NCBI GenBank assembly: GCA_946220775.1 | Contig: CAMIFC010000002.1 | Location: 184,848 to 248,847 of the forward strand | Length of the DNA stretch: 64,000 bases | Source: an uncultured Corynebacterium sp. | Lineage (GTDB): Bacteria; Actinomycetota; Actinomycetes; Mycobacteriales; Mycobacteriaceae | Direction of reading: 5' to 3' | Shown: in pieces, positions 9,323 through 18,003 of the stretch | Position numbering within the stretch: position 1 is the stretch's first letter | Layout of the letters: each line of letters opens with the position of its first letter | Notes under the pieces: generated by a model | Databases searched by the model: none | What the model saw: the letters and a program-made list of their open reading frames with translations, nothing else | What the model was told of the DNA's origin: nothing | Program-made: the position numbers and the translations under genes

Positions 9323-10216
9323 ATGGACTTGCGAAGGCTGCGATATTTCTTGGTCACGCTTGAATACGGAACGATTTCCGCGGCTGCCGACGAGCTGGAT
9401 ATCAGCCAGCCGGTGCTCAGCAGGCAGCTGCGCAAGCTGGAAGAAGAACTAGGGGTCGACCTATTCTTTCGGGACGCTGGTCGGGTCACGCCGAGTGCGA
9501 ATGGCATGCGTTTTGCAGAGATCGCGCGCCAGCTTCGTGACGCAGAGGCGCGGGCCGATCGAGCCGTCGAGGCGATGCGGCGTGGGGAGTCGATGAGCCT
9601 CCGGGTGGCTGCGACTCCAACGACGATCGCCACCATTCTGGCGCCATTCATCAGTCAGGCGAGCCCGGATTTGCCGATCCTCACGTCGTGGGCAGTGGGG
9701 CATCATGAATGCTTCGACGCGCTGAGTGGGAAGGCAGACCTGGCGATTTCTCCCTTGCCAGCGCCAGCGGACATTGAATCCACGCCGTTGGGGGAAATCC
9801 CGGTCCGGGCATGGTGTTGTAGCGATCATCGATTCGCGCAGGACGATTCTCCGGTTGATGTGCGAGATCTCGCCGAGGAAACGGTGGCGGTGTACGGACG
9901 TAGTGCCGTCAGTCGGGGCATCGTGGATGCTTTCATGGTCGCCACCAATACTGCGCCGAAGGATGTGGTGGAGTGTGACGACATTGCGGTGCTGGAGGCG
10001 CTCGCGCGCTCCGGACGGGCGGTGAGCCTCACGACGGGCCTAGCGGTAGGTGAGGGGCTGGCGTCCCGAAGAATTTGGGATGGCAGAACGGGGGCGAAGA
10101 TGCCGGACTTGGGGCTGCAGCTGGCGTGGCAGGCCGGGCACTACGGTGCGACGGCGATTCGGGAACTGGCCCTGGAGCTGCAGTCGTTCCTGCAAGGGCA
10201 GCTGCTGCGGACGTAG
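9323..10216 (+). CDS. LysR-family transcriptional regulator
   Basis: A 297-residue LysR regulator. The N-terminal winged helix-turn-helix reads MDLRRLRYFLVTLEYGTISAAADELDISQPVLSRQLRKLEEELG. A substrate-binding domain follows from about residue 95 (MSLRVAATPTTIATILAPF). I prefer the ATG at 9323 to the GTG at 9314 because AGGGTGAG sits at normal ribosome-binding distance from the ATG. It is transcribed away from the five-gene catabolic operon, the classical arrangement for a LysR activator of its neighbour, with the coinducer probably a pathway substrate or intermediate. A TGGCGTCC motif copy lies near its 3' end (10059). Confidence 0.88.
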   Translation: MDLRRLRYFLVTLEYGTISAAADELDISQPVLSRQLRKLEEELGVDLFFRDAGRVTPSANGMRFAEIARQLRDAEARADRAVEAMRRGESMSLRVAATPTTIATILAPFISQASPDLPILTSWAVGHHECFDALSGKADLAISPLPAPADIESTPLGEIPVRAWCCSDHRFAQDDSPVDVRDLAEETVAVYGRSAVSRGIVDAFMVATNTAPKDVVECDDIAVLEALARSGRAVSLTTGLAVGEGLASRRIWDGRTGAKMPDLGLQLAWQAGHYGATAIRELALELQSFLQGQLLRT

Positions 10217-10267
10217 CTGGGGCGTGCTGCGCGTGATCCCGCAGTCGACCGCGGTTAGAGACGACGA

Positions 10268-10314
10268 AGGCCCGCCACTGTGATTCCCATGAAGGGAACC
10301 GAAGTGGCGGGCCT
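10268..10314. terminator. Hairpin terminator between convergent LysR and rpsR units
   Basis: AGGCCCGCCACT at 10268-10279 pairs perfectly with AGTGGCGGGCCT at 10303-10314, with a smaller stem in the loop. It lies between the LysR gene and the end of the ribosomal protein operon, so it can serve both strands. Neither side has a long U tract. Confidence 0.6.
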
Positions 10315-10407
10315 CAAGTCTGTCTGTGAAACGTCTACGGGAGTGCTGTCATCCATGCCGTTTCAGACAGTGCTGTTAGTTTGGCGCCCCGCTTGGGGAC
10401 GGCGAAA

Positions 10408-10656
10408 CTAGCGGCTGTTGAACGGCAGGAGAGCCATCTCGCGAGCGTTCTTGATCGCGGTAGCGACCTGACGCTGCTGCTGAGGGTTCAAGCCGGTCAC
10501 GCGGCGAGAGCGGATCTTGCCGCGGTCGGAGATGAACTTACGCAGCAGGGCGTAGTTCTTGTAGTCAACCTGCTCAATGCCCTCGGCCTTGAGTGGGTTC
10601 TTCTTGGGGCGACGGGTCTGCTCCATCCGCGCCCGCTTCATGTTATTGCGCTTCAT
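10408..10656 (-). CDS. rpsR: 30S ribosomal protein S18, zinc-ligand-free form
   Basis: An 82-residue S18, recognised by [45 protein letters not shown]18 sits on the small-subunit platform next to S6. There is no cysteine, so this is the zinc-independent (C-) form rather than the CxxC form. It is the last gene of the minus-strand unit rpmB-rpmG-rpsN-rpsR, 15 bp after rpsN, followed by the hairpin at 10268-10314. Confidence 0.95.
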   Translation of the reverse strand: MKRNNMKRARMEQTRRPKKNPLKAEGIEQVDYKNYALLRKFISDRGKIRSRRVTGLNPQQQRQVATAIKNAREMALLPFNSR

Positions 10657-10671
10657 TATTGAGCCTCCCTA

Positions 10672-10977
10672 TTACCAGCTGGACTTACGAACGCCCGGCA
10701 GCTCACCGCGGTGAGCCATGTTGCGGACGCGAACACGGGACAGGCCGAACTTGCGCAGGTAGCCACGTGGGCGACCGTCGGCGGCGTCACGGTTACGGAC
10801 ACGGACAGGGGACGCATCACGAGGCTGACGGTTCAGCTCGAACTGCGCCTCCATGCGATCCTCGTCGCTGGTGTTCGGGTTCTTGATGATCTTCTTGAGC
10901 TCAGCGCGACGCTCCGCGTAGCGGGCGACGATTTCCTTGCGCTGCTCGTTCTTGGCGATCATGGACTTCTTAGCCAT
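10672..10977 (-). CDS. rpsN: 30S ribosomal protein S14, long zinc-independent form
   Basis: A 101-residue S14 beginning [28 protein letters not shown] and ending with the conserved [24 protein letters not shown]. The long form without CxxC motifs does not bind zinc; the short S14 form of about 61 residues does. Third gene of the rpmB-rpmG-rpsN-rpsR unit, starting three bases after the rpmG stop codon. Confidence 0.95.
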   Translation of the reverse strand: MAKKSMIAKNEQRKEIVARYAERRAELKKIIKNPNTSDEDRMEAQFELNRQPRDASPVRVRNRDAADGRPRGYLRKFGLSRVRVRNMAHRGELPGVRKSSW

Positions 10978-10980
10978 AAA

Positions 10981-11145
10981 TTATCGCTCCTCGCGGAATT
11001 CGACGTGCTTGCGGGCAATAGGATCGTACTTCTTCAAAGTGATGCGATCCGGGTTATTGCGCTTGTTCTTACGGGTGACATAGGTGTAACCGGTGCCAGC
11101 CGTGGACTTCATCTTGATGATTGGGCGAATATCGTTACGAGCCAT
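10981..11145 (-). CDS. rpmG: 50S ribosomal protein L33, zinc-independent form
   Basis: A 54-residue L33 read directly from the sequence: it begins [19 protein letters not shown] and contains the family segment [19 protein letters not shown]. It has no cysteines, so it is the C- paralogue. It lies between rpmB (two bases upstream) and rpsN (three bases downstream) in a tightly packed operon. Confidence 0.93.
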   Translation of the reverse strand: MARNDIRPIIKMKSTAGTGYTYVTRKNKRNNPDRITLKKYDPIARKHVEFREER

Positions 11146-11147
11146 CT

Positions 11148-11384
11148 TTAGATCTTCTCCCCACGAGCGCGGATCTTGGCAACGACAGACTCGATGCCAT
11201 CACGGTCAATGGTCTTCAAGCCCTTCGTGGACACGTTCAACGTGATGTTGCGGCCCTCGGAAGGCAGGTAGAACGAACGACGCTGGATGTTTGGGTTCCA
11301 GCGGCGGCTCGTGCGACGGTGAGAGTGGGAAACCTGCTTGCCGAAGTTCGGCTTGCGTCCCGTCACCTGGCAATGTGCCGACAT
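11148..11384 (-). CDS. rpmB: 50S ribosomal protein L28
   Basis: A 78-residue L28: [15 protein letters not shown] followed by [17 protein letters not shown] and [17 protein letters not shown]. The start at 11384 is chosen because AAGGAG lies just upstream; the reading frame continues back to 11408 without support. Only one cysteine is present, in place of the CxxC of zinc-binding L28, so it belongs with the zinc-independent set. First gene of the minus-strand unit, divergent from rpmE2. Confidence 0.93.
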   Translation of the reverse strand: MSAHCQVTGRKPNFGKQVSHSHRRTSRRWNPNIQRRSFYLPSEGRNITLNVSTKGLKTIDRDGIESVVAKIRARGEKI

Positions 11385-11757
11385 GGGTTTTCTCCTTCCG
11401 CCAAGCAAAAAGCAGCCGTCCCAGCTAACTTCCCTCCGGTTAGACGGGCCATCAGGATGTCGTGGTGGCGCTGAAAGCGTGGCGATGACGTTTACATAGA
11501 CAACAGCAAGCCACGATCATACAAGCCGCTTGGTGAAAAGCCTAATCCCGCCGATTATATAAGGTCTGCGGGTGACGGCGACGAACCTTGCCGGCGTTGC
11601 GCGGTTCGCGTTTTTGGCGTTCCTATGTAATGCGCTAAAATGCCTTGGTCGTACGTTTTGTAAGATGTTTCGCCCCGACTCGGGCACGACCCGCATGTCA
11701 CCGTTTGGGTGGCGTGAGCGGGACCGACCCGCAGTGAATGAACCTAAGGGAAGAAGT
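11385..11757. other. 373-bp divergent promoter region between the two ribosomal protein units
   Basis: No gene is seen here. The region must hold promoters for rpmB-rpmG-rpsN-rpsR (minus) and rpmE2-rpmF (plus). In other actinobacteria such sets are repressed by Zur, but I could not recognise a clear Zur-type palindrome by eye. CTAAC and GTTAG around 11424-11443 can form a small hairpin. An AT-rich stretch near 11550-11565 could be a -10 region. The open frame running into rpmE2 from 11572 has no protein-like features. Confidence 0.6.
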
Positions 11758-12030
11758 ATGAAGAAGGATATTCATCCGGATTACCACCCAGTGGTATTCA
11801 AGGACTCTGCCACGGGCAAGTCGTTCCTGACCCAGTCCACCGCAACCTCCGCGCGCACCGTGGAGTGGGAAGACGGTAAGGAATACCCACTGATCGTCGT
11901 TGACGTTACCAGTGAGTCTCACCCATTCTGGACCGGTGCACAGCGTGTCATGGACACCGCTGGTCGCGTCGAGAAGTTCCAGCGCCGCTACGGTGGCATG
12001 GCGCGCCGCAAGAAGAAGTCCAACAACTAA
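11758..12030 (+). CDS. rpmE2: 50S ribosomal protein L31 type B
   Basis: A 90-residue L31: [26 protein letters not shown], then [27 protein letters not shown] and a basic tail. The type B form lacks the CxxC zinc site and is typically used under zinc limitation. The ATG at 11758 is preceded by AAGGGAAGAA and matches the family N-terminus, so upstream in-frame sequence is excluded. It forms an operon with rpmF 21 bp downstream. Confidence 0.95.
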   Translation: MKKDIHPDYHPVVFKDSATGKSFLTQSTATSARTVEWEDGKEYPLIVVDVTSESHPFWTGAQRVMDTAGRVEKFQRRYGGMARRKKKSNN

Positions 12031-12051
12031 GTCTAAGGAGGGTAAAGGACC

Positions 12052-12219
12052 ATGGCAGTACCAAAGTTTAAGAAGTCCCGCGCGAACACTCGTGCCCGTC
12101 GTGCTCAGTGGAAGGCAGACAACGTCGCCCTCACGAAGACGAAGATCAACGGCCAGGACGTGCAGATCCCACGTCGCCTGGTGAAGGCCGCTCAGCTCGG
12201 CCTGATCGATCTGGACTAA
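12052..12219 (+). CDS. rpmF: 50S ribosomal protein L32
   Basis: A 55-residue L32 read directly: [22 protein letters not shown] and a C-terminus ending [13 protein letters not shown]. The VPK...SR.NTR.RR core is diagnostic. No cysteines are present, in keeping with the other zinc-free ribosomal proteins here. An AAGGAGGGTAAAGG site precedes the ATG. A strong terminator follows. Confidence 0.94.
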   Translation: MAVPKFKKSRANTRARRAQWKADNVALTKTKINGQDVQIPRRLVKAAQLGLIDLD

Positions 12220-12242
12220 AACCCAGAACGAAGAAAACGAAG

Positions 12243-12277
12243 AAAGGGCTCCTCGTGAAAAACGAGGGGCCCTTTCT
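12243..12277 (+). terminator. Intrinsic terminator after rpmF
   Basis: A GC-rich stem of about 13 bp (AAAGGGCTCCTCGT with ACGAGGGGCCCTTT), a short A-rich loop and a following TCTTTAATCTTAAT tract. It lies 24 bp after the rpmF stop. Confidence 0.85.
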
Positions 12278-12407
12278 TTAATCTTAATCTAAGCTTTCCT
12301 CGCCATTATCTGAGTCCTGGCTGGGGCCATCATGCGCTGCTCATGAGGGGGAAATTTGTGTGCGGTTCGTTAACACTTTTGGCCTAAAACAAGGCACAAT
12401 GGCATTT

Positions 12408-13103
12408 ATGAAAATACTCGTTGTCGATGACGACCAAGCTGTTCGTGAGTCACTTCGGCGATCACTGATTTTCAACGGTTACACCGTATCTCTGGCTACC
12501 GATGGGGAAGAAGCTTTAGAGAAAATCAAGTCTGATCGTCCTGACATGGCCATCCTTGATGTGATGATGCCCAAGTTGGATGGCCTCGAAGTCTGCCGCG
12601 CTCTGCGATCGGAAGGCGATGACCTTCCGATTCTTCTGCTCACCGCTCGGGATTCAGTTTCCGAACGTGTGGCAGGTCTAGATGCAGGTGCCGATGACTA
12701 TCTTCCGAAGCCTTTCGCTTTGGAGGAGCTTCTCGCGCGAACCCGGTCGCTCATGCGACGAGCAGCCCGCCCAGCAACCACCGATTCAGCAGAAAATGAG
12801 CCACTTCGTTTCGAAGATCTGACGCTCAACCCGGAAACTCGTGATGTCGCGCGCGATGAGCGCAACATCAGCCTCACCCGCACCGAATTTGCCTTGTTGG
12901 AGTTGCTCATGCGCAACCCACGAAAGGTACTGCCTCGTAACACGATCCTGGAGGAAGTCTGGGGCTACGAATTCCCCACCTCTGGCAACGCACTTGAGGT
13001 TTACATCGGCTACTTGCGCCGCAAGACCGAGGCCGATGGTGAATCTCGCTTGATTCACACTGTCCGTGGCGTCGGCTACGTATTGCGAGAGACTGCACCG
13101 TGA
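12408..13103 (+). CDS. mprA: OmpR-family response regulator, MprA/CgtR2-like
   Basis: A 231-residue response regulator. The receiver domain begins [20 protein letters not shown], with the phospho-acceptor Asp at about 51 ([15 protein letters not shown]) and Lys in [15 protein letters not shown]-terminal winged helix follows ([29 protein letters not shown] ... [11 protein letters not shown]). Synteny with rpmF upstream and an HtrA protease downstream matches mycobacterial MprA and corynebacterial CgtR2, regulators of envelope stress. An ATG nine bases upstream (12399), with AAGG before it, is an alternative start. Its end overlaps mprB. Confidence 0.9.
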   Translation: MKILVVDDDQAVRESLRRSLIFNGYTVSLATDGEEALEKIKSDRPDMAILDVMMPKLDGLEVCRALRSEGDDLPILLLTARDSVSERVAGLDAGADDYLPKPFALEELLARTRSLMRRAARPATTDSAENEPLRFEDLTLNPETRDVARDERNISLTRTEFALLELLMRNPRKVLPRNTILEEVWGYEFPTSGNALEVYIGYLRRKTEADGESRLIHTVRGVGYVLRETAP

Positions 13104-14809
13104 TTCTTAGGCGCCTGCCGAACCCGTCGCAGGTGCCCCCACACCGAAATGAAAGAAAAGATGGGGATCTTGGTGCAGCGGAAGCACCCACGCATAGCCA
13201 CGGGTTCTCAAGTAAAGAAGTCCCTGAAGCCGGACAGAACCGCAAGCTCCATCGCGCTGTTGATGCGCTAAACGAGCAATCTGCCCGAAACAGGAGGACT
13301 CCCGTTCCTGATCCCGTCGGCCACCTGTCCGGGTGGCGGCGCTGGATCTCCCGTCAAGTGCGCACCCTTCGGGTGCGCCTTTCGGTGTTGACCGCCCTTG
13401 TTGTAATCGGATCCATCGCGATTATCACGGTGGCGTCCTACGCAACGGTGCATGAGATCCTCTACCAGGAAACCGACAAGACGCTGCAAACCCAAGCCCA
13501 AGGCATCGTTGATACGGAGGTTCAAGACACCTCCTTGCGCGATCGCACCGGTCGATACCAGCCGGCGTTTCGGGACCTGACCAGCACCATGAAGGTCATG
13601 GTGATCCCCCCGACCCAGGCTGGTGTGCATACTAATCGTTCGCTATTCGCCACCACGCTGTCCGATGTTGAACTCGACGTCGTGGAAGGCTTTGAGCCGT
13701 ATTCTTTCCGCTCAGAGGACGACCAGCGGTTCTTTGCTCTTAAAGTCTCCGACGGACGTGTCGTCGTGGCGGTGCAGGATTCGACGGTGACTGAGCGGGC
13801 CTTGAACTCGCTCGCGTTGGTTCTGATTCTCGTGGCCATCACCGGCTCGCTTGGTGCGATCGTCATGGGTGTTGCCGTGGCGACGGCTGGTCTCCAGCCC
13901 ATTTCCCGGCTGCGTCGTGGTGCTGACCGCGTCACGGAAACCGGGGAGCTGCGCCAGTTACCGGTGTACTCCCAGGACGAGCTTGGCGCACTGACGTTGT
14001 CTTTCAACAACATGATGACTGCGCTGGAGAAGTCACGGGAGAAACAAAAGGAGCTTGTCGCTGACGCTTCTCATGAGTTGAAGACCCCGTTGACGTCCTT
14101 GCGGACTAACATCGAGCTGCTGATGCTGGCGACGAAGTCGGACAACCCAGCGATTACGGAAGAAGACCAAAAGGACATCGAACGGGATGTTATTGGTCAG
14201 CTTGAAGAATTGAGTGTGCTGATTGGTGACCTCGTCGACTTGGCGCGTGAGGACGGGCCGACGTATGTCTCGGAAACCGTGAGCATTGATGATGTTCTGG
14301 AAAATGCCCTGACCCGCGCGCAGCGACGTCGCACAGACGTGAAATTCAACATTCACTCGATCCCATGGCGTATCGAAGGGGATCCATCGAGCTTCAACCG
14401 CGCGATGCTCAACCTGTTGGATAACGCGGCGAAATGGTCGCCAGAAAACGGTACTGTGCGCGTATGGATGGAGCCCATTTTGGAGGACGTCCCAACCGAC
14501 GCTGACGACAGCTACAAGCACTACGGCAAAGAGGGCAATCGCCACTATGGCGCCGTAGAGATTCGGTTCGCCGATTCTGGCCCAGGTATCCCCGAAGAAG
14601 ACCGCGACAAGGTCTTCGACCGGTTCTACCGATCGATTCAATCTCGTTCGATGCCTGGCAGCGGATTGGGGCTGGCGATCGTCAAACAGGTCGTTGACCG
14701 TCACGGGGGAGCGATCATCGCCGATGAATCCGATGATGGTGGTGCGTTGATTCGCGTGGTGTTGCCCGGCTGGATGCCGCTTGAGCCTGGCGACGAAGAA
14801 AATGAGTAG
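13100..14809 (+). CDS. mprB: Sensor histidine kinase, MprB/CgtS2-like
   Basis: A membrane histidine kinase of up to 569 residues. The GTG overlaps the mprA stop as GTGA. The first 90 residues are polar and longer than expected for MprB, so an internal start is possible. TM1 is about 94-116, an extracytoplasmic sensor lies between, TM2 is about 237-260, then HAMP ([20 protein letters not shown]). The phospho-accepting His is about 325 in [14 protein letters not shown]. The ATPase has [32 protein letters not shown] and [13 protein letters not shown]. It should phosphorylate MprA in response to envelope stress and likely controls the adjacent htrA gene. Confidence 0.9.
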   Translation: MILRRLPNPSQVPPHRNERKDGDLGAAEAPTHSHGFSSKEVPEAGQNRKLHRAVDALNEQSARNRRTPVPDPVGHLSGWRRWISRQVRTLRVRLSVLTALVVIGSIAIITVASYATVHEILYQETDKTLQTQAQGIVDTEVQDTSLRDRTGRYQPAFRDLTSTMKVMVIPPTQAGVHTNRSLFATTLSDVELDVVEGFEPYSFRSEDDQRFFALKVSDGRVVVAVQDSTVTERALNSLALVLILVAITGSLGAIVMGVAVATAGLQPISRLRRGADRVTETGELRQLPVYSQDELGALTLSFNNMMTALEKSREKQKELVADASHELKTPLTSLRTNIELLMLATKSDNPAITEEDQKDIERDVIGQLEELSVLIGDLVDLAREDGPTYVSETVSIDDVLENALTRAQRRRTDVKFNIHSIPWRIEGDPSSFNRAMLNLLDNAAKWSPENGTVRVWMEPILEDVPTDADDSYKHYGKEGNRHYGAVEIRFADSGPGIPEEDRDKVFDRFYRSIQSRSMPGSGLGLAIVKQVVDRHGGAIIADESDDGGALIRVVLPGWMPLEPGDEENE

Positions 14810-14850
14810 GCTCGACCCTAACTAATTGCTGGCAGTTAGCTGCAGTTTTG

Positions 14851-14894
14851 CGAATCCCGTCAACAGACAATGGGGAGACTCCCCGCGGGATGCG
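14851..14894. promoter_or_regulatory. Imperfect stem-loop in the mprB-htrA intergenic region
   Basis: An outer stem (CGaATCCCG with CGGGATgCG, one mismatch) encloses an inner GGGGA-GAC-TCCCC hairpin. It lies 42 bp after the mprB stop and about 60 bp before htrA. No U tract follows on the plus strand, so it is more likely a 5' leader structure or operator than a terminator. Confidence 0.35.
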
Positions 14895-14954
14895 TAGCAA
14901 AAAATTAACAGTACAACTATTCTTCTTTAGCCATATTTTGGGACAATAGGGGTC

Positions 14955-16361
14955 ATGGAAAATAACGGTGGACACAGTCGGTTCGGGCACCAACCCGGAG
15001 AACCGTTCGATAGCGGCGAACAATCTCAGAACAACGGGCGGCCCCATCACAGCGACCCTTGGGGGCAACAATCCACAGAAGGATTTCAGCGCCCAACCGA
15101 TCTCCATTGGGCCGAGGCCTTCGGCCCCTTCGGTGCGCGTAACGCCACGGGCTACGTGACACCCCACGATCAGTTTCAGCACAATGCACCCCAGGGCCAA
15201 CAGTCCCCTGGCTACGCATCACCGGAATCAGTAGGCGGGGCAGAGGGGCAGCCACATATTTTTCCCGCGCCACCTGCGCAACGACCGAAGAAGAGCTGGT
15301 CAACAGGTGCCGTCGTCGCGATGGTGATCGGGGCAGCGGTGGTCGCCAGCGCCACGACTTTCGCGCTGGGCGGGCTGCAAGAAAGCCAAACCATCACCAA
15401 TACGTTGACCGAAGGCCAGCCAAGCGGTGGCACCAGTCGCTTGCCTGAACCAGGAACGACTGCGGAAGTTGCTCAAAAGGTGACACCGTCTGTCGTCCAA
15501 ATTCAGGTACAAACCGCGCGGGGTGGGGAAGAGGGCTCCGGCTCGATCTTCACGAACGACGGCATGATCCTCACCAATAACCACGTGGTGGGAGCCGCGG
15601 CGCAAAACGGTCGCATCCAAGTGGTGCTTCATGATGGTCGCATTCTGCCCGCGGAGTTCGTGGCGGCTGATCCGCAAACGGATATCGCGGTCATTAAAGC
15701 GAAGGGTGCGAAGAATCTGCAGTCGATGTCGATGGGGGACTCCGACGCAATTAATGTCGGGGAGCCAATCGCCGCTATCGGTTCGCCGTTGGGCCTGAAC
15801 TCTACTGTGACCAGCGGTATTGTCTCCGCGAAGAACCGGCCAGTCCAAGCTGCCGGTGAAGGTGGCGGCGAATCTTCCCTGATCGATGCGATCCAAACCG
15901 ATGCTGCCATCAACCCAGGCAACTCCGGCGGTGCCTTGGTGAACATGAATGGTGAACTCGTTGGTATCCCGACGGTCATCGCCACGCTCGGCGGTCAAGG
16001 AACATCGGGGTCCATCGGCTTGGGCTTCGCAATTCCATCTAACCAGGCAGTACGCATCGCCAAGCAGCTGATTGACAAGGGCGAAGCCACCCACCCGGTG
16101 ATCGGCGCGCAGATCAACACCGCGGCCCGTGTCATCGGAGCAGAGGTCGTCGAGGTTACCCGCGGTGGTCCGGCAGAAAAGGCCGGCCTCAAGAAGGGCG
16201 ATGTCGTGCTCAAGGTGGATGACCGGCCCATCGATTCGGGAGTTGGGCTCATCGCGGCTATTCGCTCCCACGAGGTCGGAGACACGGTCAGGCTGACGGT
16301 GCGCGAGGGCAATGACGGGCCCGAACGAGAACTGAATGTCACCCTTAGCGACGCTCAGTAG
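14955..16361 (+). CDS. HtrA/DegP-like membrane-anchored serine protease with PDZ domain
   Basis: A 468-residue protein. A Gln/Pro-rich cytoplasmic N-terminus of about 115 residues precedes one membrane segment (about 118-139). The trypsin-like domain has catalytic His210 (ILTNNHVV), Asp243 (PQTDIAVIK) and Ser324 (NPGNSGGAL). A PDZ domain follows from about 370, including EVTRGGPAEKAGLKKGDVVLKV. It corresponds to mycobacterial PepD/HtrA, which degrades misfolded extracytoplasmic proteins. Its place directly after mprAB supports control by that system. All catalytic residues are intact. Confidence 0.92.
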   Translation: MENNGGHSRFGHQPGEPFDSGEQSQNNGRPHHSDPWGQQSTEGFQRPTDLHWAEAFGPFGARNATGYVTPHDQFQHNAPQGQQSPGYASPESVGGAEGQPHIFPAPPAQRPKKSWSTGAVVAMVIGAAVVASATTFALGGLQESQTITNTLTEGQPSGGTSRLPEPGTTAEVAQKVTPSVVQIQVQTARGGEEGSGSIFTNDGMILTNNHVVGAAAQNGRIQVVLHDGRILPAEFVAADPQTDIAVIKAKGAKNLQSMSMGDSDAINVGEPIAAIGSPLGLNSTVTSGIVSAKNRPVQAAGEGGGESSLIDAIQTDAAINPGNSGGALVNMNGELVGIPTVIATLGGQGTSGSIGLGFAIPSNQAVRIAKQLIDKGEATHPVIGAQINTAARVIGAEVVEVTRGGPAEKAGLKKGDVVLKVDDRPIDSGVGLIAAIRSHEVGDTVRLTVREGNDGPERELNVTLSDAQ

Positions 16362-16495
16362 CCCCACCGCTACCCCCGAAGCGCCACCATCTTCAGTATC
16401 CCGTGCCAAATGAACCGGAATCGCGATACGGTAATAGCGCCCAACGCGCACGTTTACCGCGACGTTGAACGCTTTATTTTAAGAGGAGAAGTCAT

Positions 16496-17212
16496 ATGGC
16501 CCCCCACAACAAAACAGCCGAAGACTTAGGAGTCCGTCTCCCCACCGTCGAGGGCGTTGACCATGCGGAACTCGACCGGCTCGATGCCTCGGTACCCGAA
16601 CCAGACGACAACTTCCTACACAAGCTTGATGAGCAAGAGGCAGCGCTCAACAACGCCGCGTCCCAAACTCCTCAGCGCCACGCGCTGGTTGTACTCATTA
16701 GTGACCAAGCCGCCGCCACGGAGCGGGCGGAGTCGCCAGAGGGATCGAATCATGAGGGATTCGACGCCGAACTCGACGCAGTAACAGAGGCGATCAGCGG
16801 GGAAGGCGACCTAGTCGCGGAGCTGCTGGCCGAAGAAGGCTTTACCGTCGACGCAGTCGTCAAGGTGGAACGCCGTAAGCGGTCCATCCGACATGCTATT
16901 GAAACTGCCGTCGTAGGCGGTGCCGACCTGGTGGTCACCGTCGGTGGTACCGGATCCGGTCCTCGCGACCGGGCGCCGGAGGCGACCCGCTCATTGCTCG
17001 ACCGCAAGCTCCTGGGGATCGCGGAGGCACTGCGAAGCTCCGGACTAGCCGCGAACTCGAAGGACGCCGCGTTGTCGCGTGGCCTCGCAGGGGTCTCCGG
17101 ATCCACGGTGGTCGTCAACATTGCTGGCACGCGTGGAGCAATTCGGGACGGCATGGCCACACTGAGCCCACTGGTCCACCACGTGATTAGTGAAATCAAC
17201 GGGCAGTTCTGA
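16496..17212 (+). CDS. mog: MoaB/Mog-family molybdopterin-binding protein
   Basis: A 238-residue MoaB/Mog-fold protein. The domain starts near residue 60 with RHALVVLISDQ. It contains the conserved VVTVGGTGSGPRDRAPEATRSLL and ends GTRGAIRDGMATLSPLVHHVISEIN. It would bind or adenylylate molybdopterin in molybdenum cofactor synthesis. It is longer than the usual 160-180 residues because of a 60-residue acidic N-terminus and an acidic insert (about 80-105). An AAGAGGAGAA site precedes the ATG. The corynebacterial order htrA-mog-mscL is kept. Whether it is active with molybdenum cofactor is not shown. Confidence 0.82.
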   Translation: MAPHNKTAEDLGVRLPTVEGVDHAELDRLDASVPEPDDNFLHKLDEQEAALNNAASQTPQRHALVVLISDQAAATERAESPEGSNHEGFDAELDAVTEAISGEGDLVAELLAEEGFTVDAVVKVERRKRSIRHAIETAVVGGADLVVTVGGTGSGPRDRAPEATRSLLDRKLLGIAEALRSSGLAANSKDAALSRGLAGVSGSTVVVNIAGTRGAIRDGMATLSPLVHHVISEINGQF

Positions 17213-17320
17213 GCCCATGTCGCGCACACCTAGGAAGCGACCTGATTTAGGAAATCTCGGTAAAGCTAGAAAGGCTCGAAACGTCTCAGGGTTAGCGAAG
17301 GATCCTGGGGCTGGTGGGGG

Positions 17321-17402
17321 TAGCGTCCAAAAAATAGCGCCGAAGAATTCGACGCAGAATTTTGGCGGGAACAACGCCCGCCGCATTGGGGATAGGACGC
17401 TA
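17321..17402. repeat. Inverted pair of TAGCGTCC motif variants between convergent mog and mscL
   Basis: TAGCGTCC followed by six A residues (17321-17334) faces its reverse complement GGACGCTA at 17395-17402, with a GGCGGG/CCCGCC hairpin between them. The pair lies between the two convergent genes, the second copy just touching the end of mscL. The first copy belongs to the dispersed TGGCGTCC-A-tract family with one substitution. The pair could act as a bidirectional terminator. Confidence 0.55.
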
Positions 17403-17924
17403 CTTGGCGTGCTTTCCGGTGGGTTGATCCCCATCGGTGGTATCCGAATCGTCAAGTGGGGACTCGACGGTTGGATCCGGGGTGGTCGCGGCGCCATGGG
17501 CGGCGTCGATGTCGGAAGCGTCCTTGCGCTCGGCCAGCAGGTCGCGAATCTCTGCCAGAAGCTCGGTTTCCGTGGCTGCTGCTTCTTCCTCCGTGATGCC
17601 CTTGCGCTTCGCGTTAAGTTCAGCGATCTTGTTCATCGGCATGATCAGCACAAAGTAGACGACAGCTGCGATGATGAAGAAGTTGATCGCCGCGGTGATG
17701 ACCGCACCGAAGTCGATGAACGTCGATTCCACGCCCTTGCGCAGGTGAAAGCCGAGTCCTTTGACGTCTGGGTTCGCGCCAATCGCTGCGATGAGCGGAT
17801 TGATGATCTTATCGGTGAACGCGGTGACGATACTGGTGAACGCCGAGCCGATAACAACGGCGACGGCCAGTTCCACCACGTTTCCGCGCAGTAGGAAATC
17901 CTTAAAACCAGAAAGTATCTTCAT
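17400..17924 (-). CDS. mscL: Large-conductance mechanosensitive channel
   Basis: A 174-residue MscL. N-terminal amphipathic helix and TM1 read MKILSGFKDFLLRGNVVELAVAVVIGSAF; TM2 is VITAAINFFIIAAVVYFVLIMPMNKI. A conserved charged helix follows (RDLLAER). The C-terminus carries an acidic, Thr-rich tail of about 45 residues beyond the usual length. The channel forms a pentamer that opens under membrane tension and releases solutes on osmotic downshock. The ATG at 17924 is preceded by GAGGAAG; the TTG at 17939 would leave no ribosome site. It lies 79 bp downstream of fthC on the same strand. Confidence 0.93.
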   Translation of the reverse strand: MKILSGFKDFLLRGNVVELAVAVVIGSAFTSIVTAFTDKIINPLIAAIGANPDVKGLGFHLRKGVESTFIDFGAVITAAINFFIIAAVVYFVLIMPMNKIAELNAKRKGITEEEAAATETELLAEIRDLLAERKDASDIDAAHGAATTPDPTVESPLDDSDTTDGDQPTGKHAK

Positions 17925-18003
17925 TTTTCTTCCTCTCAATGGGGGACGTATTATCCGCTCAGCGCGGTGACGGTGAGGCTTGGTGAAGCCAGGTCAATTG
18001 TAA

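Noticed and set aside
14851..14894. Intrinsic terminator after mprB
   Set aside because: The stem is reasonable but no T tract follows on the plus strand; listed only as a structured element.
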